From: Galbitalea sp036271795
GTDB lineage: Bacteria > Actinomycetota > Actinomycetes > Actinomycetales > Microbacteriaceae
Direction: 5' to 3'
Assembly (NCBI GenBank): GCA_036271795.1
Contig: DATAZY010000009.1
Location: 22,019 to 86,018, forward strand
Length of the DNA stretch: 64,000 bases
Below, piece by piece: positions 8,165-17,003 of this stretch. The translations under genes and the position numbers were made by a program. Position 1 is the stretch's first letter. Each line of letters opens with the position of its first letter. The notes under the pieces were generated by a model. The model saw only the letters and a program-made list of their open reading frames with translations. It made no database searches and was not told where the DNA came from.

Positions 8165-9607
8165 ATGACTGACCAGAACCTCGCCGTCATCGTTCTCGCC
8201 GCGGGGCAGGGGACCCGGATGAAGTCGGCGATGCCGAAGATCCTGCATCCCCTCGCCGGAGTCCCGATCGTCGGGCATGTGCTCGCCACCGCCCGGGAAC
8301 TCGACCCGGCCCATGTCGTTGTCGTTGTTCGGCACGAGCGGGATGTGGTGGCCGCGACCATCGTCGAGCTCCTTCCCGAGGCGGTCATCGTCGACCAGGA
8401 TGAGATTCCTGGTACCGGGCGTGCCGTCGAACAGGCGATTGCCGCACTTCCCCGGAGCTTCGTCGGTGACGTTGTCATCGTGAGCGGCGATGTGCCGCTC
8501 CTGGACGCCGCGACTCTCACCGGCCTGCTCGAGGCGCATCGCGCCGGAGTCGCCGCCGCAACCCTGCTCTCCGCGTTCTTCGACGACGCGACCGGATACG
8601 GGCGCATCGTTCGTACAGAGGACGGGTCGGTCGATCGCATCGTCGAGCAGAAGGATGCGACGCCGGAAGAGCTCGACATCCACGAGGTCAACTCCGGCAG
8701 CTACGTCTTCCATCTCGAACCGCTGCGCGAACAGCTCGCCCACGTCACCGTTCACAACGCGCAGGGCGAGAAGTACGTGACCGATGTCATCGGGCTCCTT
8801 CGGGCCGCGGGCTCGGAAGTCACCGCAGTTCCCGTCAGCGAGAACTGGATCGTCGGCGGCATCAACGACCGCGTGCAGCTGGCGGAGACCGCGCAGCGCC
8901 TGAACCAGCTGATCATCCGCGGCTGGCAGCTCGCCGGCGTCACGATCCGCGACCCTGGAAGCACCTGGATCGACCTGCAGGCCACCATCGAGGAAGACGT
9001 CGAGCTGCTGCCCGGCACCATGATCTCCGGTCCGACCACCATCGCGCGAGGAGCCATCATCGGCCCGGACACCAGCCTCGATACCTGTGAGGTTGGCCCG
9101 GGAGCGACAGTGCGGCGCACGGATGCCACTCTCGCCGTGATCGGCGCGGGCGCATCCGTCGGGCCATTCGCCTACCTGCGACCCGGCACTTACCTCGGCG
9201 AGTCGGCCAAGATCGGGACCTTCGTCGAGACCAAGAACTCGACCATCGGAAATGGCAGCAAGGTGCCGCATCTCAGCTACATCGGCGACACCACAATTGG
9301 CGAAGGCACCAACCTCGGAGCCGGCGCAATCACCGCAAACTATGACGATGTCGACAAGCACAAGACGGTTATTGGTTCACACGTCCATTCCGGTTCGCAC
9401 AACGTGTTCGTTGCCCCCGTTAGAATTGGTGATGGAGCTAAGACTGGTGCCGGCACGGTCGTCCGCAAGGACGTTCCACCGGGCGCGCTGGCCATCACTG
9501 TTGCTCCGCAGCGCAACATGACCGGCTGGGTCGAGGCCAATCGTTCGGGCACTGAAGCGGCGAAAGCGGCCGCGGCAGCATCCGACGAAGCAACCGACAC
9601 GGCCTGA
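8165..9607 (+). CDS. glmU: Bifunctional GlmU: GlcNAc-1-P uridyltransferase / GlcN-1-P acetyltransferase
   Basis: A 480-residue cytoplasmic enzyme that makes UDP-GlcNAc for peptidoglycan in two steps. The N-terminal nucleotidyltransferase domain has LAAGQGTRMKSAMPK and SGDVPLLD; the C-terminal left-handed beta-helix shows hexapeptide repeats and the acetyltransferase segments RPGTYLGESAKIGTFVETKNS and NYDDVDKHKT. An Ala/Glu-rich tail follows, as in other actinobacteria. ATG 8165 is chosen rather than an in-frame extension that would run back into the permease gene; a GAGAAT box six bases upstream may be a weak leaderless -10. It precedes prs, the usual actinobacterial order. Confidence 0.95.
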   Translation: MTDQNLAVIVLAAGQGTRMKSAMPKILHPLAGVPIVGHVLATARELDPAHVVVVVRHERDVVAATIVELLPEAVIVDQDEIPGTGRAVEQAIAALPRSFVGDVVIVSGDVPLLDAATLTGLLEAHRAGVAAATLLSAFFDDATGYGRIVRTEDGSVDRIVEQKDATPEELDIHEVNSGSYVFHLEPLREQLAHVTVHNAQGEKYVTDVIGLLRAAGSEVTAVPVSENWIVGGINDRVQLAETAQRLNQLIIRGWQLAGVTIRDPGSTWIDLQATIEEDVELLPGTMISGPTTIARGAIIGPDTSLDTCEVGPGATVRRTDATLAVIGAGASVGPFAYLRPGTYLGESAKIGTFVETKNSTIGNGSKVPHLSYIGDTTIGEGTNLGAGAITANYDDVDKHKTVIGSHVHSGSHNVFVAPVRIGDGAKTGAGTVVRKDVPPGALAITVAPQRNMTGWVEANRSGTEAAKAAAAASDEATDTA

Positions 9608-9640
9608 CCACCGTCGGACCGCCGACAGGAAGTTGGACAC

Positions 9641-10618
9641 GTGGCCGAGATCACCGCCACCGGACAGAAGCGATTGGTCGTCGTTTCGGGCCGCGCACAT
9701 CCGCAGCTCGCGATCGACGTTGCAGGGGCTCTCGGGACTGAACTCGTCCACACGGATGCGCGCACCTTTGCCTCGAGCGAGATCTACGCACGGTTCGACG
9801 AAAGTGTCCGCGGTTGTGACGCGTTCGTCATCCAGTCGCATACCCGTCCGGTCAACGAGTGGCTAATGGAGCAGCTCATCATGATCGACGCGCTCAAGCG
9901 GGCATCCGCAAAGCGCATCACCGTGGTCGCTCCGTACTACCCGTACGCCCGGCAAGACAAGAAGGGTCGCGGCCGCGAGCCGATCAGCGCCCGTCTGGTC
10001 GCCGACCTGTTCAAGGCAGCCGGCGCGGACCGGATCATGAGCGTGGACCTGCACGCCGCGCAAATCCAGGGCTTCTTCGACGGGCCGGTCGACCACCTGT
10101 TCGCGATGCCGGTACTGCTCAAGCACTTCCAGGAGCGGCTCGATCCCTCGACCCTCACCGTCGTCTCGCCGGACATGGGCCGCGTCCGTGTCGCGGATGT
10201 CTGGAGCGACAAGCTCGGTGCACCGCTGGCGATCATCCACAAGCGTCGCGATCCCATGGTCGCGAACAAGGTGACCGTTCACGAGATTGTCGGTGAGGTC
10301 GCCGGCCGCGTCTGCCTCATCGTCGACGACATCATTGACACCGGTGGCACGATCGTCAAGGCGGCCGAGGCGCTCAAGGATGCGGGCGCGCTCGGAGTGA
10401 TCGTCGCGGCGACGCACGCCGTGTTCTCCGACCCGGCCAGCGACATCCTGCGCAGCGATTTCATCGACTCGGTTGTGGTTACCGACACGCTGCCGATCCC
10501 GGAAGACAAGCGCTTCCCGACCCTGACCATCCTGCCGATTGCGCCGCTCATCGCGAGCGCCATCCACGAGGTCTTCAGCGACGGTTCCGTCACCTCGATG
10601 TTCGACGGCGCGGCGTAG
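9641..10618 (+). CDS. prs: Ribose-phosphate pyrophosphokinase
   Basis: A 325-residue PRPP synthetase, supplying PRPP for nucleotides, histidine and tryptophan. Visible motifs are FASSEIYARFDESVRG, the ATP/flexible-loop region YYPYARQDKKGRGREPISA, the metal/ATP segment SVDLHAAQIQGFFD and the PRPP-binding loop VDDIIDTGGTI. GTG 9641 has the RBS GGAAG. It follows glmU by 33 bases, consistent with an operon. The Arg-Gln-Asp and Asp-Leu-His catalytic residues are present. Confidence 0.95.
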   Translation: MAEITATGQKRLVVVSGRAHPQLAIDVAGALGTELVHTDARTFASSEIYARFDESVRGCDAFVIQSHTRPVNEWLMEQLIMIDALKRASAKRITVVAPYYPYARQDKKGRGREPISARLVADLFKAAGADRIMSVDLHAAQIQGFFDGPVDHLFAMPVLLKHFQERLDPSTLTVVSPDMGRVRVADVWSDKLGAPLAIIHKRRDPMVANKVTVHEIVGEVAGRVCLIVDDIIDTGGTIVKAAEALKDAGALGVIVAATHAVFSDPASDILRSDFIDSVVVTDTLPIPEDKRFPTLTILPIAPLIASAIHEVFSDGSVTSMFDGAA

Positions 10619-10628
10619 GTCTGGCTTA

Positions 10629-10716
10629 AACCGATCTCAAGGAGAGATTCTCCCCGGATGAGGCTCGGAGCCCAGTGGATCTGTGACGTGAGCGCTGGAT
10701 CTCCTTGAGATCGGTT
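10629..10716. repeat. 88-bp element with 17-bp perfect inverted ends
   Basis: Arms AACCGATCTCAAGGAGA (10629-10645) and its exact complement (10700-10716) enclose 54 bases that contain smaller hairpins (GGAGA-gat-TCTCC, GGCT-cgg-AGCC). It lies between the convergent prs and a hypothetical gene. It could be a bidirectional terminator with a structured loop, a small non-coding RNA, or a MITE-like remnant. No flanking target duplication is obvious. Confidence 0.7.
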
Positions 10717-10728
10717 GCTGCAGGGACC

Positions 10729-11103
10729 TCAGGCCGCGACTCCAGTGTGGGTTGGCAGCTGGGGCGGTCCCGGAATCCAGCCGAGCGATGCGACAAACTG
10801 CGAGCCGCCGAATGAGCCGGACTGCGTATAGCACTGCCAGCCGGTGCCGTGCGCGCCGAGAAGTTCGAATGAGACAGTGGATGCGTCACCCGGGTCTTCG
10901 TAGTGCACCCAGCGCTTGCAGCTCTCTGCGGCATCCGTCGCGTTGAGCATCGCCTCGCCGATGAGGCCGGGTAGGACGAGGCCGGCGATTCCTACCGCGA
11001 CGACGATCCGCATCCCGATGAGCATGTTCCGCGACCGCAGCGGACGTCCGTCGCCGGGGTCATACCCGACGAGCTCCGGCTGCTCATCCTCGTAGAAGCT
11101 CAC
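10729..11103 (-). CDS. Small single-pass membrane protein of unknown function
   Basis: A 124-residue protein with no family I recognise. A polar N-terminus rich in acidic residues (about 1-26) precedes one membrane segment (IVVAVGIAGLVLPGLIG, about residues 33-50), so the C-terminal ~70 residues are probably outside the cell. That part has two cysteines (SCKRW, WQCYT) that could form a disulfide, and a Pro-rich tail. The product looks like a small anchored extracytoplasmic domain. Start ATG at 11103; no clear operon partner, as gnd starts after a 107-base gap on the same strand downstream. Confidence 0.65.
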   Translation of the reverse strand: MSFYEDEQPELVGYDPGDGRPLRSRNMLIGMRIVVAVGIAGLVLPGLIGEAMLNATDAAESCKRWVHYEDPGDASTVSFELLGAHGTGWQCYTQSGSFGGSQFVASLGWIPGPPQLPTHTGVAA

Positions 11104-11210
11104 CTGACCATTGTCGCCGTATCTCCCATAAACGATCGTTGAGGGGCGTCAATCGTTTCCAAAACGCGACGCCTTAGGACCCATTGGCGCCCCTCACGGA
11201 AGGAGGTGGG

Positions 11211-12677
11211 CTAGTGGGAAGAACCTTCGGTCTCAATCTCGCTGCGGTCCCCGCTCCACAGCGTGTGGAAGATGCCGGGCTTGTCGATGCGCTGGTAGGT
11301 GTGCGCTCCGAAGAAGTCGCGCTGGCCCTGCACGAGGGCGGCGGGCAGGCGCTCGGCACGGATGCCGTCGTAGTAGGCGAGAGACGAGGAGAACGCCGGC
11401 GTCGGGATGCCCGCCATCGCAGCGTGCGCCACTACGGTTCGCCACGACTCCTGCGCACCTTCGATTGCGGCCTTGAAGTAGGGAGCAGTCAGCAGAGCCA
11501 CGAGCTTCGGATTCTCCTCGTACGCCTCCGTGATGCGGTTGAGGAACTGCGCCCGGATGATGCAGCCACCGCGCCAGATCTTGGCGATGTTGCCCTTCTT
11601 GATGTCCCAGTTGTATTCCTCGGCGCCGGCGACGATGGCATCGAATCCCTGGCTGTAGGCGATCATCTTGGACGCGTAGAGCGCACGACGAACATCCTCG
11701 ACGAACTGCTTCTTGTCCTCGACGACCCACGGCTTCGCCGGTCCGGGCAGATCCGATGCGGCCTTCCGCTGCTCCGGCTTCGAGGAGAGCGCGCGGGCGA
11801 ATACCGCTTCAGCAATTCCCGACACGGGGATGCCCAGAGCCAGCGCGTTCTGCACCGTCCAGACTCCGGTGCCTTTCGACCCGGCCTGGTCGAGGATGAC
11901 GTCGACGAGCGGCTTGCCGGTGTCGGCATCCACCTGCTTGAGCACCTCGGCCGTGGTCTCGATCAGGTAGGACTCGAGTTCGCCCTTGTTCCACTCGGTG
12001 AAGATGTCCGCTATCTCGGCCGGAGTCGCGTCCGTGCCGCGACGGATGAGGTCGTAGGCCTCCGCGATGAGCTGCATGTCGGCGTATTCGATGCCGTTGT
12101 GGATCATCTTCACGAAGTGGCCCGCGCCGTCTGTTCCGACGTGCGTGACGCAGGGCTCGCCTTCCGCGATGGCGGCGATCGATGCGAAGATCGGGCCGAG
12201 CTTCTCGTACGCCTCCGCGGATCCGCCCGGCATGATCGATGGGCCATGAAGCGCGCCCTCTTCGCCGCCGGACACCCCAGTGCCGACGAAGTTGAGCCCC
12301 TTCTCCCGTGCCCCTTTCTCGCGCCGGATGGTGTCGGTGAACAGCGAGTTGCCGCCGTCGATGATGATGTCGCCGGGTTCGAACAGGTCGGACAGCTCGT
12401 CGATCACAGCATCCGTGCCCTTGCCGGCCTGCACCATGATGAGCGCCGCGCGGGGCTTTTCGAGCGACGCAACGAAGTCCTTGATGTCTTCCGACGGCAC
12501 GAAGCCTGCTTCGGGATGCTCATCCATGAGCGTCTGCGTGCGGCTGAACGTGCGGTTGTAGATTGCGACAGTGTTGCCCTCGCGACTGGCCAGGTTACGC
12601 GCGAGATTGGAGCCCATCACGGCCAGTCCAACAACACCGATGTTCGCTATCGCCTTGGGGGATGACTGCTCAGACAC
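11211..12677 (-). CDS. gnd: 6-phosphogluconate dehydrogenase, decarboxylating (NADP type)
   Basis: A 488-residue oxidative pentose-phosphate enzyme converting 6-phosphogluconate to ribulose-5-phosphate, CO2 and NADPH. Motifs: GLAVMGSNLARNLA (Rossmann), YNRTFSRT (with the Arg that marks NADP preference), IIDGGNS, the signature GVSGGEEGALHGPSIMPGG and the catalytic Lys/His/Asn run HFVKMIHNGIEYADM. I choose GTG 12677 because AGGAG lies 5 bases upstream; an ATG four codons earlier has the Shine-Dalgarno inside its own coding sequence. Full-length for the dimeric long form. It is divergent from the sugar ABC operon at 12929. Confidence 0.95.
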   Translation of the reverse strand: MSEQSSPKAIANIGVVGLAVMGSNLARNLASREGNTVAIYNRTFSRTQTLMDEHPEAGFVPSEDIKDFVASLEKPRAALIMVQAGKGTDAVIDELSDLFEPGDIIIDGGNSLFTDTIRREKGAREKGLNFVGTGVSGGEEGALHGPSIMPGGSAEAYEKLGPIFASIAAIAEGEPCVTHVGTDGAGHFVKMIHNGIEYADMQLIAEAYDLIRRGTDATPAEIADIFTEWNKGELESYLIETTAEVLKQVDADTGKPLVDVILDQAGSKGTGVWTVQNALALGIPVSGIAEAVFARALSSKPEQRKAASDLPGPAKPWVVEDKKQFVEDVRRALYASKMIAYSQGFDAIVAGAEEYNWDIKKGNIAKIWRGGCIIRAQFLNRITEAYEENPKLVALLTAPYFKAAIEGAQESWRTVVAHAAMAGIPTPAFSSSLAYYDGIRAERLPAALVQGQRDFFGAHTYQRIDKPGIFHTLWSGDRSEIETEGSSH

Positions 12678-12801
12678 GGTGCTCCTCATGTTGGGGTTGC
12701 TTTCGCTTTCTCAATTCCAAGCGTATCGCTCGACTGAATGGCGATGCGGCGAGCGATTCGCGCGTACTCGACAATCTTTGCGATCAGATTCGATTCAAGT
12801 A

Positions 12802-12831
12802 TTGACTATATTGGCAACCGATTGTCATACT
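12802..12831 (+). promoter_or_regulatory. LacI-type operator A inside the promoter of the 12.9-20.8 kb operon
   Basis: -35 TTGACT (12802-12807), an 18-bp spacer and -10 CATACT (12826-12831). The spacer contains operator TTGGCAACCGATTGTCAT (12811-12828), which matches four other sites in the window (core GGCAAY-N2-RTTGCC). A further TTGCCG half-site lies at 12834. Repression by steric blocking is implied. Confidence 0.7.
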
Positions 12832-12928
12832 AGTTGCCGAGGGTGCCATGTGACCTGAAAAGCGACGCTCCCGAGATGTTTGATCCACCAAGACACGCAA
12901 TCGCGACACAACGAAGTGAGGAAAAACA

Positions 12929-14209
12929 ATGAAGCAACGACTCAGGCGAGCCACAGCCGTGACCGGAATCGCGGTCGCCGCCGCGCTTGCACTCGGTGCG
13001 TGCTCTTCCGCGGCACCGTCAGCATCGACAGCCCCGACGTCCGCGGCAAAGCCGACCGGTCCCATTACCATCTGGGTTGGCAGCTGGTGGAGCACCCAGG
13101 TCGACACGATCCAGGCGGCGTGGAAGAAGGTCCACCCCGAGATACCGCTGACCATCGATCTCATCCCGATTACCGGATATCAGGACAAGTTCACCGCTGC
13201 GGCACTTGGCGGCACGCCTCCTGACATTGTGGATCTCGATATCGCATGGTTATCGTCCGCCGCGAGCCAGCATCTTCTTCAGCCCCTGACTGATCTGGCT
13301 TCGAAAGCTGACGTGAAGGATTACGCGCCCGGCCCCTGGACAGCAAGCCAGTACAAGGGTGTTCAGTACGCCATGCCAGACCGTTCGTCGTCAACTGTTG
13401 CCTTTTACAACAAGACGATGTTTGACGCGGCGGGTCTGGCCTACCCGACCGACAACTGGACATTCGCAGACATGCTGAAAGACGCACAGAAGCTCACTGA
13501 CGCGTCCAAGAATGAGTACGGAATGGGCGTTTCGGCCGACCTGAGCGATCCACAGAACGCGATGGATCTTCTCGCGGACACGATCTGGGGTCACGGCGGC
13601 GACTTCCTGAACGCTGCACAAACCAAAGCCACGATCAACTCCGCGAAGTCAATCGCCGGCATCCAGTACTGGGCCGATCTCTACACCAAGTACAAGGTGG
13701 CTCCTCCCGGAACGCCCGGATTCGCAACGACGCGCGACATCGTTCCGCTGTTCGAAGCGAATCAGGTCGGCATCTTCATCGGCGGATCGAACAACCTGCC
13801 GACGCTGGACGCGGACACCTCGGTCAAGTACGGCACCGTGCTGTCTCCGGAAAAGGTGAACATCTCCGACGGCTACACCATGGCTGTACCGGTGGGTGCA
13901 AAGAATCCTGCCGCGGCCAAGGTCTTCATCCAGTGGTTCGACCAGCCGACGGTCATGGCCAAGATGATGAACCGCACGCCATCGAGACTGAGCGCGCTCG
14001 CCATGTCGCCGTGGAACGCACAGGAGTACGCCGTCTTCAACAACGCGCTGAAGTACGCCAAGACGCTCCCAACCGTTGGCACCTGGTCCCAGATGCAGAC
14101 GGACATCATCACGGATGCGCAGAAGATCCTGGTCGGCCAGTCCACGGCCAAGCAGGCTGCCGATCTCATGGAGTCGCAGATGAACGCCCTTCTCGCACAG
14201 GGATCGTAG
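12929..14209 (+). CDS. Extracellular sugar-binding lipoprotein of a CUT1 ABC transporter
   Basis: A 426-residue family-1 solute-binding protein. Residues 1-25 form a lipoprotein signal (RR-containing n-region, hydrophobic core, lipobox LGAC), followed by a Ser/Ala/Pro linker. The mature part resembles MalE/UgpB-type proteins: ITIWVGSWW, GGTPPDIVDLDIAWL, YAMPDRSSSTVAFYNKTMFDAAGL and a C-terminal AKVFIQWF. It is the first gene of an eight-gene operon with two permeases but no ATPase, so it must share a MsiK/MalK-like ATPase encoded elsewhere, as is common in actinobacteria. The operon context suggests a uronide, oligouronide or other sugar-acid substrate; the ligand cannot be read from sequence. 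Confidence 0.85.
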   Translation: MKQRLRRATAVTGIAVAAALALGACSSAAPSASTAPTSAAKPTGPITIWVGSWWSTQVDTIQAAWKKVHPEIPLTIDLIPITGYQDKFTAAALGGTPPDIVDLDIAWLSSAASQHLLQPLTDLASKADVKDYAPGPWTASQYKGVQYAMPDRSSSTVAFYNKTMFDAAGLAYPTDNWTFADMLKDAQKLTDASKNEYGMGVSADLSDPQNAMDLLADTIWGHGGDFLNAAQTKATINSAKSIAGIQYWADLYTKYKVAPPGTPGFATTRDIVPLFEANQVGIFIGGSNNLPTLDADTSVKYGTVLSPEKVNISDGYTMAVPVGAKNPAAAKVFIQWFDQPTVMAKMMNRTPSRLSALAMSPWNAQEYAVFNNALKYAKTLPTVGTWSQMQTDIITDAQKILVGQSTAKQAADLMESQMNALLAQGS

Positions 14210-14222
14210 GGGCATAACCACC

Positions 14223-14288
14223 GGCCCGCGACCTCGCAGGCCGCGATCAGTTCAGGCAGTACAAAGAATCAATTCAGACAGTACGAAG
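14223..14288 (+). repeat. Intercistronic hairpin and two 16-bp direct repeats
   Basis: A short hairpin (8-bp arms 14223-14230 and 14235-14242, one mismatch, loop ACCT) follows the binding-protein stop. Two copies of TTCAGRCAGTACRAAG follow at 14251-14266 and 14273-14288 (period 22). The hairpin probably sets the ratio of binding protein to downstream products; the role of the repeats is unknown. Confidence 0.5.
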
Positions 14289-14305
14289 TAAGGAAGTGCG
14301 TCGCC

Positions 14306-15121
14306 ATGTTCAAGCTTGGATTCAGTTCGATCGGATGCCCCGACTATGACATTCAACAGATGGTGGACCTCGCGACGCAGAACGGATTCGAGGGGGTGGA
14401 GCTGCGGTTCGTCCGCGGCACCACCGACCTCGGTTCGCTCGAAGAATTTGCGCCAGCAAATCTCGCACGAACTCGGCGGATCTTCGACGACGCCGGCATC
14501 GAGGTCATTGCAATCGATACCAGCGTGCGGATGAACTCTCTCGACGAGAAGGTCCGTGCGGAGAACCGCGAGCTTGCGAAGCTCAACCTGGGAATTGCGC
14601 AGGGCCTGGGTGCCTCATACCTTCGCGTCTTCGGGGGCGCTATCCCCGATGGCCAAACGGAAGCCGAGACCCGCCGAGCGATTACCGAAGGATTGTCGGA
14701 AGTCGCAGAGCTCACCTCGGCGGGCGGAATCATCAGCCTGCTCGAGACGCATGACTCCTATTCGACGAGCGACTCGATTCTCGAGCTCTACTCGATGGGC
14801 GCGAGTGATGCGCTCGGAATCCTCTGGGATAGCCTCCACACCTACCGGCATGGCGAGGACGCGACCTACACCTGGGAAAAGCTCGGGTCGCGCATCAAGC
14901 ACGTCCACGTCAAGGACTCAAACAGCGCATCCGCAGACGCCTTCGACTTCGCTCTTACCGGCGAAGGAAATGTTCCGATCCCCCACATCCTTGACACCCT
15001 CCGCAAGGCCGATTATCCCGGGTATGTGGACTTCGAATGGGAAAAGGGATGGCACCGGGAGATCGCGGAGCCCGAAATCGCGATCCCCCATTTCGCGCGC
15101 TACATGGCCGGGCAGAGTTAA
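14306..15121 (+). CDS. Sugar phosphate isomerase/epimerase-like TIM-barrel protein
   Basis: A 271-residue xylose-isomerase-like TIM barrel (AP-endonuclease-2 superfamily). Metal-ligand-type segments are visible: GFEGVELRF, IISLLETHD (Glu), ILWDSLHTYRHGED (Asp/His), KHVHVKDSN (His) and YVDFEWEKGW (Glu). Members isomerise or epimerise sugars, keto-sugars or inositols, and some cleave 3-keto-glycosides. It is inserted between the binding protein and the permeases of the same ABC transporter, so it probably acts on the imported compound. ATG 14306 has the RBS AAGGAAG. The exact reaction is unassigned. Confidence 0.8.
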   Translation: MFKLGFSSIGCPDYDIQQMVDLATQNGFEGVELRFVRGTTDLGSLEEFAPANLARTRRIFDDAGIEVIAIDTSVRMNSLDEKVRAENRELAKLNLGIAQGLGASYLRVFGGAIPDGQTEAETRRAITEGLSEVAELTSAGGIISLLETHDSYSTSDSILELYSMGASDALGILWDSLHTYRHGEDATYTWEKLGSRIKHVHVKDSNSASADAFDFALTGEGNVPIPHILDTLRKADYPGYVDFEWEKGWHREIAEPEIAIPHFARYMAGQS

Positions 15122-16101
15122 TGGCGATACTGTCAACGACTCAGCGTGGCGCGACGGGCGACGAGCCCGATTTCAAGCGCGATAATCGTGAGCGTCGCCG
15201 TCGCATAGCGATCCAGAAGTGGGGCCCGGGCTACCTGTTGGTACTCCCGGCCGTGGTGCTGATCGTCGCCATGATGCTTTACCCGCTCATCCAGACCCTG
15301 ATCTTCAGCGTCTCGAACGTTCAGCTGCCGCTGCTTACTCCGGTCTTCACCGGATTCGCGAACTTCCTCGCGGTATTCAAGGATCCGAACACGGGCCCTC
15401 TGGTGCTTCGCACTCTCGAGTGGGTCGTCGGCACGGTCGCTCTGAGGTTCGTCCTGGGGTTCCTCGCCGCGATCATCTTCAACGCAAAAGTCCGCGGCAC
15501 GGTGTGGATGCGCGTCCTTGTCGTCCTTCCATGGATGGTGCCGTCCGTCGTGGCGGCGAATCTCTGGCGATGGGTGCTGCAAAGCGACAACGGCATCCTC
15601 AACGAGACGCTGAAGTCCTGGGGGGTACCGTCGAGCGCTCTTGTCGACTGGCTCGGAAATCCACACACCGTGCTTGGCGCGGTCATCGTCGCCTACTCCT
15701 GGGCAGGATTCCCATTCGTCATGCTGCTGATCCTGGCTGGCATGCAGGGAATCTCGGAGGAGCAATACGAGGCGGCAAAGATGGACGGCGCCAACTGGTG
15801 GCAGCTGTTCCGCTACATCACGGTGCCCGCGATCCGCCCGGTGCTCATCATCTCCCTCATTCTCGAGATTGTGAGCGCAGTCAACTCCTTCGACACGATT
15901 GAGGTGTTGACGGGTGGAGGGCCGGCAAATGCGTCCCAGATCTGGAGCATCGGGATCTACAACACCGGATTCCAGTCCTATAACTTTGGCGGCGCGTCCG
16001 CCATGAGTGTGCTGATGTTCGTGATCGCCATCGTGCTGTTCGCGATTTATGGCATCGCGAATCGTCGAAATGCCCGACTCGAGCGGGGTGAGGCGCGGTG
16101 A
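15121..16101 (+). CDS. Sugar ABC transporter permease, MalF/UgpA type
   Basis: A 326-residue CUT1 permease with a ~35-residue charged N-terminus and six predicted membrane helices (first YLLVLPAVVLIVAMMLYPL). The EAA loop is YEAAKMDGANWWQLFRYITVPAIRP, given here in parts: YEAAKMDGA then FRYITVPAI. ATG 15121 shares its A with the stop TAA of the isomerase gene (TAATG), indicating coupling. It pairs with the following MalG-type permease; no ATPase gene is present. Confidence 0.88.
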   Translation: MAILSTTQRGATGDEPDFKRDNRERRRRIAIQKWGPGYLLVLPAVVLIVAMMLYPLIQTLIFSVSNVQLPLLTPVFTGFANFLAVFKDPNTGPLVLRTLEWVVGTVALRFVLGFLAAIIFNAKVRGTVWMRVLVVLPWMVPSVVAANLWRWVLQSDNGILNETLKSWGVPSSALVDWLGNPHTVLGAVIVAYSWAGFPFVMLLILAGMQGISEEQYEAAKMDGANWWQLFRYITVPAIRPVLIISLILEIVSAVNSFDTIEVLTGGGPANASQIWSIGIYNTGFQSYNFGGASAMSVLMFVIAIVLFAIYGIANRRNARLERGEAR

Positions 16102-17003
16102 CCCAGGCAATTACGACGGCAGGGACCGGTCCCGTGACGCGCAGCGACGGTCACCGCGAGAGGCGTTCTCGTCGCACCCGCCGCGTGTGGCTACACGTCC
16201 TCGTTTATGGGAGTGCACTGCTCTTTGTCGTCTTCAGTGTGGCCCCGATCCTCTGGGGGCTCAGCACCGCCCTCAAACCCTCGAAGGACCAGTACCAGTT
16301 TCCGCCGCAGTGGATACCGAAGACCATCACGCTCGAGCATTTTGCCGCCGTATTCTCGAACCAGGCGATCATCCACGCGTTCCTTAACACCCTCGTGATC
16401 TCGATCTCGACAACCTTCATCGCGTTGCTCGTCGGAATCCTCGGCGCCTACGGCTTCTCGCGCTACCGCTTTCCGGGTCGCGGCACGTTACTCGTCTCTG
16501 TGCTCTTCACCCAGCTCTTTCCACGGGTGGTCGTCATCGTCCCGTTCTTCATCACCCTGAGGAACTTGAACCTCATCAACACGCTGCCCGGCCTCGTGCT
16601 GGTTTATCTCATGGTCGTCTTCCCCATTGCGATCTGGATGATCAAGGGATTCTTCGATCGGATTCCGCGTGAGATCGAGGAGGCAGCGATCGTCGACGGG
16701 TGCTCGATCCCGAGACTGCTTTGGACGATCGTGCTGCCGATGTCGAGACCCGCCCTGGTTGCCGTGGGGATGTATTCGTTCATCCTGGCGTTCAACGAGT
16801 TCCTCTTTGCCCTGGTATTCACCTCGGGCACCCAGAGCCAGCCGCTGTCCGTCGCGCTCGCATTTTTCATCGACGATGTCGGCATCCATTGGGGCGACCT
16901 GATGGCGGCCTCGCTCCTCATGAGCGTTCCCGCGATCGTGGTCTTCAGTTTCGCCCAGAAGCTGCTCGTCCGCGGACTCAGCGAGGGAGCGGTAAAGGGG
17001 TGA
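16098..17003 (+). CDS. Sugar ABC transporter permease, MalG/UgpE type
   Basis: A 301-residue CUT1 permease, partner of the preceding gene, with six membrane helices (first LHVLVYGSALLFVVFSVAPI) and EAA loop IEEAAIVDGCSIPRLLW. The gene starts with GTG overlapping the previous stop by 4 bases and itself overlaps the SDR gene by 4 bases, so the whole block is translationally linked. The C-terminal segment QKLLVRGLSEGAVKG is typical of the family. Confidence 0.88.
   Translation: MTQAITTAGTGPVTRSDGHRERRSRRTRRVWLHVLVYGSALLFVVFSVAPILWGLSTALKPSKDQYQFPPQWIPKTITLEHFAAVFSNQAIIHAFLNTLVISISTTFIALLVGILGAYGFSRYRFPGRGTLLVSVLFTQLFPRVVVIVPFFITLRNLNLINTLPGLVLVYLMVVFPIAIWMIKGFFDRIPREIEEAAIVDGCSIPRLLWTIVLPMSRPALVAVGMYSFILAFNEFLFALVFTSGTQSQPLSVALAFFIDDVGIHWGDLMAASLLMSVPAIVVFSFAQKLLVRGLSEGAVKG

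Noticed and set aside
8147..9361. Long open frame opposite glmU
   Set aside because: Shadow of glmU; no motif or start signal of its own.
11131..11196. TGAGGGGCG/CGCCCCTCA arms and AACGAT/ATCGTT repeats upstream of the small membrane protein
   Set aside because: The arms are short (9 bp) with 39 bases between, and the AACGAT repeats lie too close to random expectation in this composition to call an operator.
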